A stretch of 64,000 bases of DNA, taken from positions 310,001-374,000 of the forward strand of contig JAVJTT010000013.1 in the NCBI GenBank assembly GCA_040220135.1, written 5' to 3'. This document shows, piece after piece, positions 35,820-44,681 of the stretch. Every line of letters begins with the position of its first letter. Within the stretch, counting starts at the first letter, position 1. Source of the stretch: CAJXMH01 sp040220135 (lineage in GTDB: Bacteria; Bacteroidota; Bacteroidia; Flavobacteriales_E; Vicingaceae). The position numbers and the translations under genes are program-made. The notes under the pieces were generated by a model. It was not told the origin of the DNA, searched no databases, and was given only the letters and a program-made list of their open reading frames with translations.

Positions 35820-36074
35820 TTGTCTCTTTACTATACTTATATTCTTAGAAGTAAAGTAACCCAACGTTTATATAAGGGACATACTTCAAACTTAGAAGAA
35901 CGCATAAAGCTGCACAATAAGGGAAAGACCAAGTCTACAAAAAATGGAATTCCATGGATTTTGATTTATTCAGAGCGATTTCCAACAAGAGAACAAGCTA
36001 TAAAGAGAGAGCGCTACTTTAAAACAGCAGCAGGTAGGAGATGGATACAAAAGAATGTAAATATAGACATCTGA
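35820..36074 (+). CDS. Small GIY-YIG endonuclease
   Basis: An 84-residue stand-alone GIY-YIG nuclease domain. The GIY strand is YYTYILRS, the YIG strand is RLYKGHTSNLEERIKLHN with the catalytic Arg in LEER, and GIPWILIYSERF plus EQAIKRERYFKTAAGRRWI provide the catalytic Glu and the terminal helix. No ATG is available; TTG at 35820, 14 nt behind the tRNA, is the likely start. The frame stays open back into the tRNA 3' half. The TGA stop lies inside the second tRNA fragment. It has no visible promoter of its own, so it is probably transcribed with the tRNA. Such proteins are usually multi-copy in Bacteroidota; a homing-like role is inference. Confidence 0.85.
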   Translation: MSLYYTYILRSKVTQRLYKGHTSNLEERIKLHNKGKTKSTKNGIPWILIYSERFPTREQAIKRERYFKTAAGRRWIQKNVNIDI

Positions 36075-36144
36075 GGCCGATGGGTTCCCCGCCCGAACGG
36101 CTGAAGCCATTCAGTCGGGCGGGGAGTCCCTCCCTCGCTACAAA
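36071..36144 (+). repeat. Direct repeat, right copy: interrupted tRNA-Met 3' fragment
   Basis: This is a second copy of the tRNA-Met 3' part: CTGAGGCCG, one extra A, TGGGTTC, then a 36-nt palindromic insert, then GAGTCCCTCCCTCGCTACAAA identical to the first copy. It lacks a 5' half and cannot fold as a tRNA. Most simply it is the right boundary left when the GIY-YIG unit entered behind the tRNA. Confidence 0.85.
36088..36123. repeat. 36-nt palindromic insert within the tRNA fragment
   Basis: Terminal 9-bp inverted repeats CCCGCCCGA/TCGGGCGGG enclose an inner CTGAA-GCCA-TTCAG hairpin. It sits exactly between TTC and GAG of the T loop. Its GC content is far above the surroundings. Its right arm (AGTCGGGCGGGGAG with flank) resembles AGACGGGCAGGGAG in the terminator at 63528-63541. 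Confidence 0.8.
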
Positions 36145-36156
36145 TCTATATTTTTT

Positions 36157-36183
36157 AAAGTCCAATTTATTGGGCTTTTTTTA
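36157..36183 (+). terminator. Rho-independent terminator of the tRNA/GIY-YIG unit
   Basis: A stem AAAGTCCAAT/ATTGGGCTTT (10 bp with one G-T pair) with a 2-nt apparent loop (opened to 4 in practice), followed by a T run. It follows the second CTACAAA repeat, where the original tRNA terminator would lie. Confidence 0.8.
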
Positions 36184-36325
36184 TTTCAGGAAGTTTTATC
36201 TGCATTAAAGGATTTGCTATCCTCCGTTATGTCCTTTAGCCTGGATTCTCAGGATTTCAAATACTGCACAACTAGCTCAAATCATGCAATAGATATATTT
36301 TATAATATTCATTGGTTTGACCTTC

Positions 36326-37108
36326 TTACTTCCCCCCATTTGCTTTTAAATCAGCTTGGCAGTTAGCATCTAAAGTGGGCACACTATTCCCTATTAAATT
36401 GGAAATAAAGCTTCCATTCTCCGTTTCCCAGTACATTAAGCAGTCTTGGTTGTCGCAATGTTTGCCATGTGCTTGGTCTTGGTGATTGTTCACCATTCTT
36501 GTCCCCAAATTAACTAAGCCAAAAATATGTCCAAATTCATGACGACTAACAATACCTTCTACCATTGAGGTGCTTGGAGAACCAACTCCAGCTGTATTAT
36601 CGCCAACCGTTTTATGAAAGACAACCATTGAAGTGCTGCCGTAAGCCATACCTAATACGGTGGAATTTTGTGTGTTTTGATCATAATCGCCATTGGCAAA
36701 AAACAGATATGCTGAGGCAACATTACCAGAGTTTTGAACAGAACGAAAATCGCTTTCTATCTTTTTTAAGTCTGACAGGGAGTATACATTTTTGCCTTGA
36801 TTGGGTATTTTTTTCCAATTAATAGAAACTCCTTGTGGTTTGTTTAGGTACTGATTGAGGAATCGACTAATGGTGTCACGAACTGATTCATCGGGCTTTG
36901 CGCCATCTTCGTAGAGTAATTCGACATTCAAACTTCGATAAGTCTGGTCAGATAGGTAGCCATTTGAAAATGAACCGACACTCTGAGTGCTACTGCTAGC
37001 AGTAGTACTATTATTGTCATCGTCGTCGCTACAAGCCATGAAACTAAAAGAGAGAAGGCTTAGCGCTAAAAAATAATTTGTTATCGAAATGAGTTTTGGT
37101 TTTTGCAT
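36326..37108 (-). CDS. Archaemetzincin-like zinc metalloprotease lipoprotein
   Basis: A 260-residue lipoprotein: signal peptide with lipobox FMAC (Cys at residue 26) followed by an acidic SDDDDNN linker, then a protease domain. The zinc site HEFGHIFG is followed after a gap by HGKHC and CDNQDCLM, i.e. the CX4CXM arrangement of archaemetzincins including the Met-turn. Bacteroidota proteins of this type are often called membrane metalloproteases. Expected at the periplasmic or outer face of the envelope; substrate unknown. It lies 20 nt after alr on the same strand. Confidence 0.8.
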   Translation of the reverse strand: MQKPKLISITNYFLALSLLSFSFMACSDDDDNNSTTASSSTQSVGSFSNGYLSDQTYRSLNVELLYEDGAKPDESVRDTISRFLNQYLNKPQGVSINWKKIPNQGKNVYSLSDLKKIESDFRSVQNSGNVASAYLFFANGDYDQNTQNSTVLGMAYGSTSMVVFHKTVGDNTAGVGSPSTSMVEGIVSRHEFGHIFGLVNLGTRMVNNHQDQAHGKHCDNQDCLMYWETENGSFISNLIGNSVPTLDANCQADLKANGGK

Positions 37109-37128
37109 TTTAATAATGGTTTACGCAC

Positions 37129-38280
37129 CTAAGAAATAACTTTACGCGGAATAAATTCCGGAAGACGAGTTAAAAGTTCATAATTAAGGCTATTATTCAT
37201 GTCGCTAAAGGAGCTTACGGTGATTTGAAGCTTGCCTTGTTTGCCAATTATAACCACTTCATCCCTTTCTTCTACATCTTCAATGTCGGTAACATCTACC
37301 AGCATCATATTCATATTTACCACCCCAATCACCGGAACTCTTTGCTCTCTGACCAACACTCTGCCTAAGTTACTTAGGTCTCGGCTAAAGCCATAACCAT
37401 AACCAATTGGCACAGAAGCAATAACAGAATGGCGATTAGTGAGGTAAGATTTTCCATAGCTAACATATTCTCCTTCCGGTACCTTTTTTAAGCTCATTAC
37501 GCTGCTTTTCCAAGATAGGACCGCTTCGAGAGGATCTACAGAATCTTCATTCTTTAGCAAATTACTCATGCGTAATTCGTTGCTTGGCCAGTAACCGTAA
37601 TTGGAAATGCCAACCCGAACAAGGTCAAGTTGCGTTTCGGGGTAGTTTAAAACTCCTGCAGAACAGGCTATATGAAGGTAGCGAGCACTTATGCCCTGGT
37701 CCTTTAGCACCTCTACCAAGCTGTGATAGCTTTTAATCTGACACTGAATTCGGTCAAAGTTGGTAATGCTTTCTGCTCCGGCCAAATGAGTGCATATTCC
37801 TTCAATCTCAAGCTGATCCGGATTGTCATTTATGAGAGAAACAATTGCTGGAAGTTCTTCTTTCCGAAAGCCGGTTCGATTCATGCCGGTTTCTAACTCT
37901 AAATGAATTTTGGCCGCTTTTCCTAGCTCTCTTGCTTTTAGGATACTTTGCTCTAAGCGACTTTGAGTGAATACATAAAACGAAATGTCACTTTCAATGG
38001 CCCAAGCAATACTTTCTTCGTCAATAAAACCCATGATCATGAGGTCAGATTGCTTGCTTTTTACTCGATTGGCCCGAACAGCTTCTTCAACACTAAAAAC
38101 TGAAAAGTGGTCTAGCCCGCATTCCTCCATGAGGGGAAGTATGTCTTCAATACCATGCCCGTATGCGTTTCCTTTTATTACAGCCGAATACCGACAGTGG
38201 GAGGGAAGGTGGCTCTTGATATAGTTAATGTTGATACGAAGTTGCTCTTTGTGCAACTCAATATGAGAGGTGTGACTCAT
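37129..38280 (-). CDS. alr: Alanine racemase
   Basis: Alr interconverts L- and D-alanine with PLP, supplying D-Ala for peptidoglycan. The 383-residue protein shows the PLP Lys in YSAVIKGNAYGHG, LHIACSAGVLNYPE, VRVGISNYGYWPS and the catalytic Tyr region IGYGYGFSRDLS, then IGVVNMNMMLVDVTDI. It starts 5 nt after the M20 stop, so the two are coupled. Confidence 0.94.
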   Translation of the reverse strand: MSHTSHIELHKEQLRININYIKSHLPSHCRYSAVIKGNAYGHGIEDILPLMEECGLDHFSVFSVEEAVRANRVKSKQSDLMIMGFIDEESIAWAIESDISFYVFTQSRLEQSILKARELGKAAKIHLELETGMNRTGFRKEELPAIVSLINDNPDQLEIEGICTHLAGAESITNFDRIQCQIKSYHSLVEVLKDQGISARYLHIACSAGVLNYPETQLDLVRVGISNYGYWPSNELRMSNLLKNEDSVDPLEAVLSWKSSVMSLKKVPEGEYVSYGKSYLTNRHSVIASVPIGYGYGFSRDLSNLGRVLVREQRVPVIGVVNMNMMLVDVTDIEDVEERDEVVIIGKQGKLQITVSSFSDMNNSLNYELLTRLPEFIPRKVIS

Positions 38281-38285
38281 GAGGT

Positions 38286-39443
38286 TTATTCGTTTTCTAG
38301 TTGTATGAGTTTGTAAAATAGTGGAGCTGCAGTTTTGATCAATTCATCAGGGAAGTCGTAATCCTCATTGTGTAACTGTGGAGATTCTTTACCTGAACCC
38401 AAACCAAACATACAGCTTGGAAAGACTTGAGCAAACTGTCCAAAGTCTTCAGACCAAGAAAATGGGGTGTCTTTCCAAATAGAATCAAACCCTAACTCAT
38501 CGCAAGCTTTAGCTGTCAACTCTACGGCAGAATTAGAATTTTCTACAGCTGGAAAGCTTTCTACCCATTCTATTTCACAGTTTAATCTGTGAGCCTTACA
38601 GAGATTCTGAACTCTCTCTTCAAGCAGTTCACCCAACTTTTCCATTTGGTGGTTTTCGTAAGTTCGAATAGTGGCATAAATTTCCCCTTCTGAAGCGGAG
38701 GTGCCGAAGGCTTTTTGCCCTGCTTTCATGCCAATAGGGGTTATTAAAGCAGTTTGTTCGATGGGGGTAAACATCTGTGGAATCTCATAAAAGCTTTGCA
38801 CAATTTGAGCTATGGCTAGGCTTGGATTGATTCCATTCATTGGGTGAGCAGCATGGGAAGGTTTTCCGTTCAATTTTACGATCATTCCCTTGGAGGCAGC
38901 GGCAAAGACATCTTTTCTTAGGATTACTTGATGCAAATCATAGCCGGGTAAATTGTGTAATGCATAGGCTTGATCAACTTTCAAATCTAGTTTTTTCCAT
39001 CTTTTATCTTTCATCATAGCTAAAGCACCTTCTCCGGTTTCTTCTGCCGGTTGAAAGAGCAAGATTACCGTGCCTGGAAACTCTCTGTCTTCAAGCATTA
39101 GGGCAAGCGCGGCTAAAATGCTCATATGACCGTCATGTCCACATTTATGCGCTTTACCCTTTATTTTAGAACGGTGCTCAAAAGTGTTGCTTTCCGCAAT
39201 GGGCAAGGCGTCTAATTCGGAGCGAAATAAAAGTGTTTTCCCCTTGCGTTTACCTTGGTAAAATGCGAGAATACCATAACCCCCAATGTTCTTTTCAAGG
39301 CGATCTGGTTTTGTTTCCTCAAGAAAATCTAAAACTTTTTGTGCTGTTTGAGTTTCTTCAAAGGCCGTTTCAGGTTCTTGGTGAAGTGCCTTTCGCAGGG
39401 CTACGCATTTAGAAAATTGTGCTTGATCAATTTCGTTTGACAT
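38286..39443 (-). CDS. M20-family amidohydrolase
   Basis: A 385-residue M20D-type amidohydrolase (hippurate hydrolase/IAA-amino-acid hydrolase-like) acting in the cytoplasm. Metal-binding motifs: KCGHDGHMS, PAEETGEGALAMM, AYALHNLPGY and the C-terminal GLGSGKESPQLHNEDYDFPD. A dimerisation domain lies between residues about 185 and 290. Substrate unknown. Its position directly before alr is compatible with amino-acid or cell-wall recycling, by context only. Confidence 0.9.
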   Translation of the reverse strand: MSNEIDQAQFSKCVALRKALHQEPETAFEETQTAQKVLDFLEETKPDRLEKNIGGYGILAFYQGKRKGKTLLFRSELDALPIAESNTFEHRSKIKGKAHKCGHDGHMSILAALALMLEDREFPGTVILLFQPAEETGEGALAMMKDKRWKKLDLKVDQAYALHNLPGYDLHQVILRKDVFAAASKGMIVKLNGKPSHAAHPMNGINPSLAIAQIVQSFYEIPQMFTPIEQTALITPIGMKAGQKAFGTSASEGEIYATIRTYENHQMEKLGELLEERVQNLCKAHRLNCEIEWVESFPAVENSNSAVELTAKACDELGFDSIWKDTPFSWSEDFGQFAQVFPSCMFGLGSGKESPQLHNEDYDFPDELIKTAAPLFYKLIQLENE

Positions 39444-39490
39444 ACCTTAAAGGGAAGCATTTTTAAGGAATTATCAAACTCCGAACAACA

Positions 39491-40900
39491 TTATTGCTGG
39501 GGCAGTATTCCTAAGCTGTAATAGGCTTTAGCTCTAGCCACATGGTTTTTTGCCAAAACTTCAATCCATTTTAGTTGCGCATTTATGTAGCCAACTTCCC
39601 TTCGGTTTACCAAAAACAAGGAGCTTTCTCCTGTTTGAAAAAGGTTTCGCTCCCCTTCTAATAAACCAAAATAGTCTCGAGTATTTTGACTGTATAAGTC
39701 AGCTTGCTCTTTGGTGGTTTGCCATTCATTAAAGGCAGCCTTGGCTTTAAAAGCAAGATTTTGGTTTTTATTTTCAAGATCAAACTGTTTTTCTTGGAGT
39801 TTAAGTTTTGTTTTCTGCAGACTTCCTCTTTCTTTTCTTAGCAGTATAGGAAAGCTAAACTCTAGCCCCCATTGGTAATTATTCTGATTAAAATTTGAGA
39901 GAACTTCATCGCCTACGCCTTCAACAATTGGTTGATACTTTACATTTAAATTAGGTTTAAGCATTTCTGCTTTTAGTCTACGGTCAACCTCCAACTGATC
40001 AATTTCAAATTGACTTAGCAAAAGCTCGGGATGTTGACTAATTAGGGTGTCTAAGCCTAACAATAAATCAACTTCAGCAGCTTCCGATGCTATGCTGTCT
40101 AATACAGGTGGTGTGGTTTCATCTTCTAACTCTAACGGAATAAGTCCTTCATCCCATAAGTAGACATTGAGCAAAGCCCTAGCATTCTTGTAATCAAGCT
40201 GAGCCTGCTGCAGCCCTAAAGCTCTATTTTGCACCTGAATACCGGCCTCTAAAGTGTCAATGTCTGGGCGATCGCCCAATACTGCGCCTTGCTTAACGGC
40301 CTGTAATCTGATGTTGGCAAGTTCTATGGCTTCTTCAAACACTTCTTTCTGGTGGTAAGCTTGAAACCATTTCCAATAAGCCTTTGTGGCATCCAAATAG
40401 AGTTGATTGAGCAGAAAACGCTGAGTTGCTTGAGTGCTTTTAGCATAGATTTTGGCACTTTTTAAAGCAGCTCTTCTTTGGTCAATAAACAGTCCTTGCC
40501 CAACAGGAACGCTCACTCCTGCGAAATACAATCCGTTTCCGGGTACCGAGTTTTCAGGGTTTAAAAAATCTCCTTCATTATCTTCATAGCCACCCATTAC
40601 TTCAATGCCAAACCAAGTCGGAATTTTTACTCCTCCTTCCAACTTGCTGTAGTATTGTTTGTCGTCAAAATACTTCTGAGAAAGTTGGGCATAAGTTTTA
40701 GGGTCGAAGAATCCTCTAGCACCGCGTACTTCAGCTTCACCAAACTGCTGTTGTAGCTTTGCTTGTTTGCTCAAAGGGTGTTCTGTTTTAACCCTTTGCA
40801 TAAACGTTTTGTAATCCAAAGATTCACCCAGTTCACTATTCTGTGAAGCGGCACTTAAGACTATGAATAAGGCGGAAAAAATAAGATAGCAATACTTCAT
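39491..40900 (-). CDS. TolC-family outer-membrane efflux protein
   Basis: A 469-residue precursor with signal peptide (YLIFSALFIVLSAASQ) and the long helical hairpins typical of TolC-family channels (YLDATKAYWKWFQAYHQ, ALGLQQAQLDYKNARALLNV; FPILLRKERGSLQKTKLKLQ in the second half). It would form the outer-membrane exit duct for the HlyD and ABC proteins encoded immediately upstream; its ATG lies 2 nt after the HlyD stop. Confidence 0.9.
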   Translation of the reverse strand: MKYCYLIFSALFIVLSAASQNSELGESLDYKTFMQRVKTEHPLSKQAKLQQQFGEAEVRGARGFFDPKTYAQLSQKYFDDKQYYSKLEGGVKIPTWFGIEVMGGYEDNEGDFLNPENSVPGNGLYFAGVSVPVGQGLFIDQRRAALKSAKIYAKSTQATQRFLLNQLYLDATKAYWKWFQAYHQKEVFEEAIELANIRLQAVKQGAVLGDRPDIDTLEAGIQVQNRALGLQQAQLDYKNARALLNVYLWDEGLIPLELEDETTPPVLDSIASEAAEVDLLLGLDTLISQHPELLLSQFEIDQLEVDRRLKAEMLKPNLNVKYQPIVEGVGDEVLSNFNQNNYQWGLEFSFPILLRKERGSLQKTKLKLQEKQFDLENKNQNLAFKAKAAFNEWQTTKEQADLYSQNTRDYFGLLEGERNLFQTGESSLFLVNRREVGYINAQLKWIEVLAKNHVARAKAYYSLGILPQQ

Positions 40901-40902
40901 GC

Positions 40903-42267
40903 TTATTTGGGCTCTTTGAATTTTCCGAAGTTAATATCGTTTTTGGGAGCTTTGTAAAAGTCAGGGGGAAATCCATTAATCTGTCGCCACAACTCATACC
41001 AAATTGGCACATCTTTTAGTAAGAGCATGTTTTTTGTTCCTCCGCCCACTCGTAAAGCATCTGGCCATTCGTGATCATTGGGATCAGGCGCTACTAGAAC
41101 TCTAAATTTTCCATTATCGCTAATGTACTTGTCAATGGCAAATACCTTTCCGCCATAAGTTCCATAACTTGTATTTGGCCAGCCTGAGAATACAATGGCA
41201 GGCCAACCATCAAATTGGATGCGTACTTCTTGACCAATGTCAATCAAAGGAAGGTCAATAGGATCAACATATAACTCTGTAGCAATGGAATAGTCTGCCG
41301 GCATAATGGTTAAAATAGGGGTTCCTTCTTTAATGGTTTCGCCTATTCCATTCTGATAGGTTTTGGTAATGTAACCATCTTGAGGGGCTGTAATGTAATA
41401 CATGCTATTTCGAATGCTATAGTTCATGTATTGGTTCTGCAATTTGGTAACCAAGGCTTCAGAGTCATACATGCTCGATAATGCGGTGAACTTTTCAGAT
41501 TCTGCTTTGGCAATTTTATCTCGATAATTTGCCCGAATAGAGGTTAATTCTACTTTAGCATTGATCACCTCATTTTTACTACTCAATAATTGATTTTCTG
41601 TTTCAATTAGCTCAGCCTGTGTTTTTTGCAAAGTAAGTTTTCGGTTTTCTAAATCCGTTAATGACTTTAAACCATCTTCATGAAGCTTTTCTAATCGTGT
41701 ATACTGTTTTTCGGCAATCTTAAGATTCGTTTTAGCGGCCTCAAATTTAATGCTGTCGCTTTGCACTTTTAGTTTAGCCTGCTGCAGTTTGTTTCTGGCC
41801 TGTTGCAATTTTAAATCGCCTGTTTCTACCATCGCATCAATTTGCATATCAAGTGCTTTCACTTTTTCCATGTATGACTGAACGGTAGATTCTTTGGCTT
41901 TTAACTGATCTTTGGTTCGCCCTAAAAGATTGGGGTCGAAGTACTCGTCTTTTATTTCTGAAATAAATAAAATAGTATCTCCCTTTTCAACGAAATTACC
42001 TTCACGAATAAACCATTTTTCAATTCTACCAGCAATTACGGAAGGTAGGGTTTGGGGCCTTTCGCTGGGGTAAAGCGTGGTTACTTTTCCATCTGCCCGA
42101 ATGTTTTGTGTCCAAGGCAAAAACAAGAAAACAAGCCCGGTTCCAAAACACCAGTAAAGGATCTTTAGCAACACTCGTCCCGAACTTCGCTCAGAAACCT
42201 TGATGTAGCTTTTGAAGCGTTTCAAAGAAACGGCTTCAGGGTTTTTATTGATTGATATGTTTAACAT
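40903..42267 (-). CDS. HlyD-family periplasmic adaptor
   Basis: A 454-residue membrane-fusion protein with one N-terminal membrane helix (LLKILYWCFGTGLVFLFLP), a lipoyl half (AGRIEKWFIREGNFVEKGDT), a long coiled coil (about residues 120-285), the second lipoyl half (ITAPQDGYITKTYQNGIGET) and a beta-barrel (IDLPLIDIGQEVRIQFDGWP). It links the ABC transporter to the TolC channel. The gene lies 12 nt behind the ABC gene. Confidence 0.92.
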   Translation of the reverse strand: MLNISINKNPEAVSLKRFKSYIKVSERSSGRVLLKILYWCFGTGLVFLFLPWTQNIRADGKVTTLYPSERPQTLPSVIAGRIEKWFIREGNFVEKGDTILFISEIKDEYFDPNLLGRTKDQLKAKESTVQSYMEKVKALDMQIDAMVETGDLKLQQARNKLQQAKLKVQSDSIKFEAAKTNLKIAEKQYTRLEKLHEDGLKSLTDLENRKLTLQKTQAELIETENQLLSSKNEVINAKVELTSIRANYRDKIAKAESEKFTALSSMYDSEALVTKLQNQYMNYSIRNSMYYITAPQDGYITKTYQNGIGETIKEGTPILTIMPADYSIATELYVDPIDLPLIDIGQEVRIQFDGWPAIVFSGWPNTSYGTYGGKVFAIDKYISDNGKFRVLVAPDPNDHEWPDALRVGGGTKNMLLLKDVPIWYELWRQINGFPPDFYKAPKNDINFGKFKEPK

Positions 42268-42279
42268 ACTCTTATCTTC

Positions 42280-43968
42280 TTATTGGTTTGTGGTAAGCGA
42301 TTCAATTTCACCTTCTCTTAGTTGCAAGACCTGTTTTACTTTGCTTTTAAAGTAAGGGTCTTTGCTCACGGCAATTAAACTCCAACCGCGCTCAGGAGAT
42401 GTAATGTAGTCAACGATTTTTCTACGATCTTCTTCATCTATGGCCTCTAGGTTTTCTTCAAACAATAACAGCTTAGGTTTGCTGGCAATAGCGCGGGCAA
42501 TCAATATTTTTTGCACTATGCTGCGAGGTAGGCCTTTTCCTTGCGGATCTAAGTGAGAGCTGAAACCATCTTCCAATTGATTTAAATAGCTAGTTAAGCC
42601 CACCGAATCTGCTACTTCTTTCATGTGCTGTGTTTCCATTTTTTTACCCAAACAGATGTTTTCTTCTAAAGTGCCTTGAAAAAGCATTTCTTGCGATAAA
42701 CAGTCGCCAACTACTTGGCGAAGGGATTTGGTGGAAATGTTTGACTTGCTGTAATCATCATAAAGGATTTGTCCTTCATTTATATCATAAAGGCCTGCAA
42801 TTAAATAAAGTAAAGTGCTTTTCCCAGATCCATTTTTACCGGTTATCAGTAAAGATTCTCCTCGTTTTACTTCTAAATTGATGTTTTTGATAACCTTGTA
42901 TTTTTCTCCGGGATAATTAAAACTTAAATCCCTTACCTTTAAGCTGACACCTTCATCAAAACAAGACTCTTCTAGGTCTACACCATCCTCATTTTCAAGC
43001 TCGAGGTCAGTAACTTGGCCTACTTTTTCTAAACCGGTTAATACATCGTAAATGGTTTCTAAAGCCAGAATAAGCTTTTCAACTGAATTCATGATCAAAA
43101 GAATAATGATCTCGGCTGCTACAAATTGACCGATGTTCATTAATTGTTCCATCACCAAAACTCCACCAATAGCCAGTAAACCTAGGGCTACAACAACCTT
43201 AAAGCCAACCAGTAGTGAAAATTGTTTAACTAGAACTTGGAAGTGACTCTCTCTAGCGGTTAGGTAGCGACTTACGTTTTCATCGGTTTTCTCCATAGCT
43301 AAGTTAGTTGAGCCGGCTAGCTTAAAAGTAATGTTGGTTCTAGCCAATTCTTCAAGCCAATGAGCAGTTTCGTACTTTCTCTTCGATTCAATTAAACTGG
43401 TGCGCAGGCCATTTTTGGCAGTAAGCCTAAAAATGATATAAATTAACACCACCAATAACAAACTAAATAAAATAAAGAAGGGGTGGTAGAATGAAAGTAA
43501 TAGTAGGCCGAAGATAATTTGTAAGGAGGCAGCTGAAAAGTCAATCAAGATCTTTGATAAACCTTTTTGTACAGTCATTACATCAAAGAAGCGGTTCATT
43601 AGCTCGGGAGCATAGCGCCGGTACAACTCTTCCATTTTTACATGCGGAACCCGATAAGTAAAGTCAAAAGCTGCGCGTGTGAAAATAGTTTGCTGTAGGT
43701 TCTCCACAATGCGTAATTGAAATATTTGTAAAATTCCGGTAACCGCTACACCCACAACTACTAAGGTCACTAGAATTATCCAAGCGGTATTAATTTGTCC
43801 TCCTTGTATTAAATTAACGATAGCTTGAATTCCAAGTGGTAAACTTAAGTTGACCAAACCATTGAAAACGGCATAGGTGTAAACGTTTTTAATTTCCTTA
43901 CCATCCGGTTTCAGCAATCTGAAAAATCGCTGCATCGGTGTGAGTATAAGTTCTTCTTGGTTTATCAT
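42280..43968 (-). CDS. ABC exporter with degenerate nucleotide-binding domain
   Basis: A 562-residue half-transporter: five or six membrane helices (residues about 30-310) and an ATPase domain (about 340-555). Walker A is intact (ITGKNGSGKSTLL) and a Q-loop Gln is present (LSQEMLF). The LSGGQ signature is replaced by LPRSI (in GKGLPRSIVQKILIARA), Walker B reads LLLFEEN with Glu for Asp, and the switch His is missing (LIAVSKDP). It may have low or unusual ATPase activity, or pair with another subunit. It overlaps the tetR-like gene by 4 nt (ATGA) and heads ABC-HlyD-TolC. Confidence 0.88.
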   Translation of the reverse strand: MINQEELILTPMQRFFRLLKPDGKEIKNVYTYAVFNGLVNLSLPLGIQAIVNLIQGGQINTAWIILVTLVVVGVAVTGILQIFQLRIVENLQQTIFTRAAFDFTYRVPHVKMEELYRRYAPELMNRFFDVMTVQKGLSKILIDFSAASLQIIFGLLLLSFYHPFFILFSLLLVVLIYIIFRLTAKNGLRTSLIESKRKYETAHWLEELARTNITFKLAGSTNLAMEKTDENVSRYLTARESHFQVLVKQFSLLVGFKVVVALGLLAIGGVLVMEQLMNIGQFVAAEIIILLIMNSVEKLILALETIYDVLTGLEKVGQVTDLELENEDGVDLEESCFDEGVSLKVRDLSFNYPGEKYKVIKNINLEVKRGESLLITGKNGSGKSTLLYLIAGLYDINEGQILYDDYSKSNISTKSLRQVVGDCLSQEMLFQGTLEENICLGKKMETQHMKEVADSVGLTSYLNQLEDGFSSHLDPQGKGLPRSIVQKILIARAIASKPKLLLFEENLEAIDEEDRRKIVDYITSPERGWSLIAVSKDPYFKSKVKQVLQLREGEIESLTTNQ

Positions 43969-44654
43969 GAGGTTTGATCTTTTTGAATGGCTTTAAAAAC
44001 GATATCTTGGTAAAAGTCTACTACTGCATCTTCTCCTTTAATTTGGTCGGTAAGTCTAGGAAGGTGCGCTGCAAAGTGCCGTTGTAAATGCGCTCCTTCA
44101 ATAACCGTAGAGATAAGCATATGCGGATACTTATACTTTGTGTTTATCTCTTTTACTAAATCGCTAATCCTTCCTACAAAGTGTTTATACTGAATAAATG
44201 CTCCTTCTTTGTTTTCTTGATCAACCTCTTTGGTCATGAAGGCTTTGGTTGATTCGGAAACTACTATTTGGTGAAGCTTCGCCTCGTTGATGTGAGGATA
44301 TACTTGATCAGAGTCAACATTTTCAGTGATCAATCGAATGGCAATATTCAATCTTTCTTCCGGAGATGGAATATTAGCGGTTTGAAATACGAGACGATAT
44401 TCCATCCACGACCAATACCAAGAAGTAAGGTAGAGTAAAACTTTGTGTTTACTTTCAAAATAGCGGTAAATCGATGCCTCTGTAGATTCAATTTCTGAAG
44501 CTAGCTTACGAAAGGTAAACTGTTCAAAACCCAACTCTTGGATTTGATCAATGGAACCTTTCAGTATGCGTTTCCCCAATTCACTAGATTCTGGGTCTTT
44601 TAAGTATAGCTTTTCACAGACCTGAATGCTAAAAGAAGTTAGTAAATCTTTCAT
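43965..44654 (-). CDS. TetR-family transcriptional regulator
   Basis: A 229-residue regulator with an N-terminal helix-turn-helix (QELGFEQFTFRKLASEIEST followed by EASIYRYFESKHKVLLYL) and a large C-terminal ligand/dimer domain. It is the first gene of the ABC-HlyD-TolC operon and overlaps the ABC gene by 4 nt. A near-perfect 18-bp palindrome overlaps the -7 element upstream, pointing to autorepression and control of the exporter. The inducer is unknown. Confidence 0.9.
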   Translation of the reverse strand: MKDLLTSFSIQVCEKLYLKDPESSELGKRILKGSIDQIQELGFEQFTFRKLASEIESTEASIYRYFESKHKVLLYLTSWYWSWMEYRLVFQTANIPSPEERLNIAIRLITENVDSDQVYPHINEAKLHQIVVSESTKAFMTKEVDQENKEGAFIQYKHFVGRISDLVKEINTKYKYPHMLISTVIEGAHLQRHFAAHLPRLTDQIKGEDAVVDFYQDIVFKAIQKDQTS

Positions 44655-44663
44655 AAATAGTAT

Positions 44664-44681
44664 TTACATGTGCAAATGTAA
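44664..44681. promoter_or_regulatory. Putative TetR operator palindrome
   Basis: TTACAT-GTGCAA-ATGTAA: 16 of 18 positions obey dyad symmetry, 9 nt upstream of the regulator's ATG and overlapping its -7 element. A looser flanking inverted repeat ATAGTATT (44657-44664)/AATACTAT (44686-44693) surrounds it. Confidence 0.65.

Noticed and set aside
36071..36144. A second tRNA gene behind the GIY-YIG ORF
   Set aside because: Only the 3' part is present and it is split by a 36-nt palindrome; no acceptor 5' strand, D arm or anticodon arm exists.
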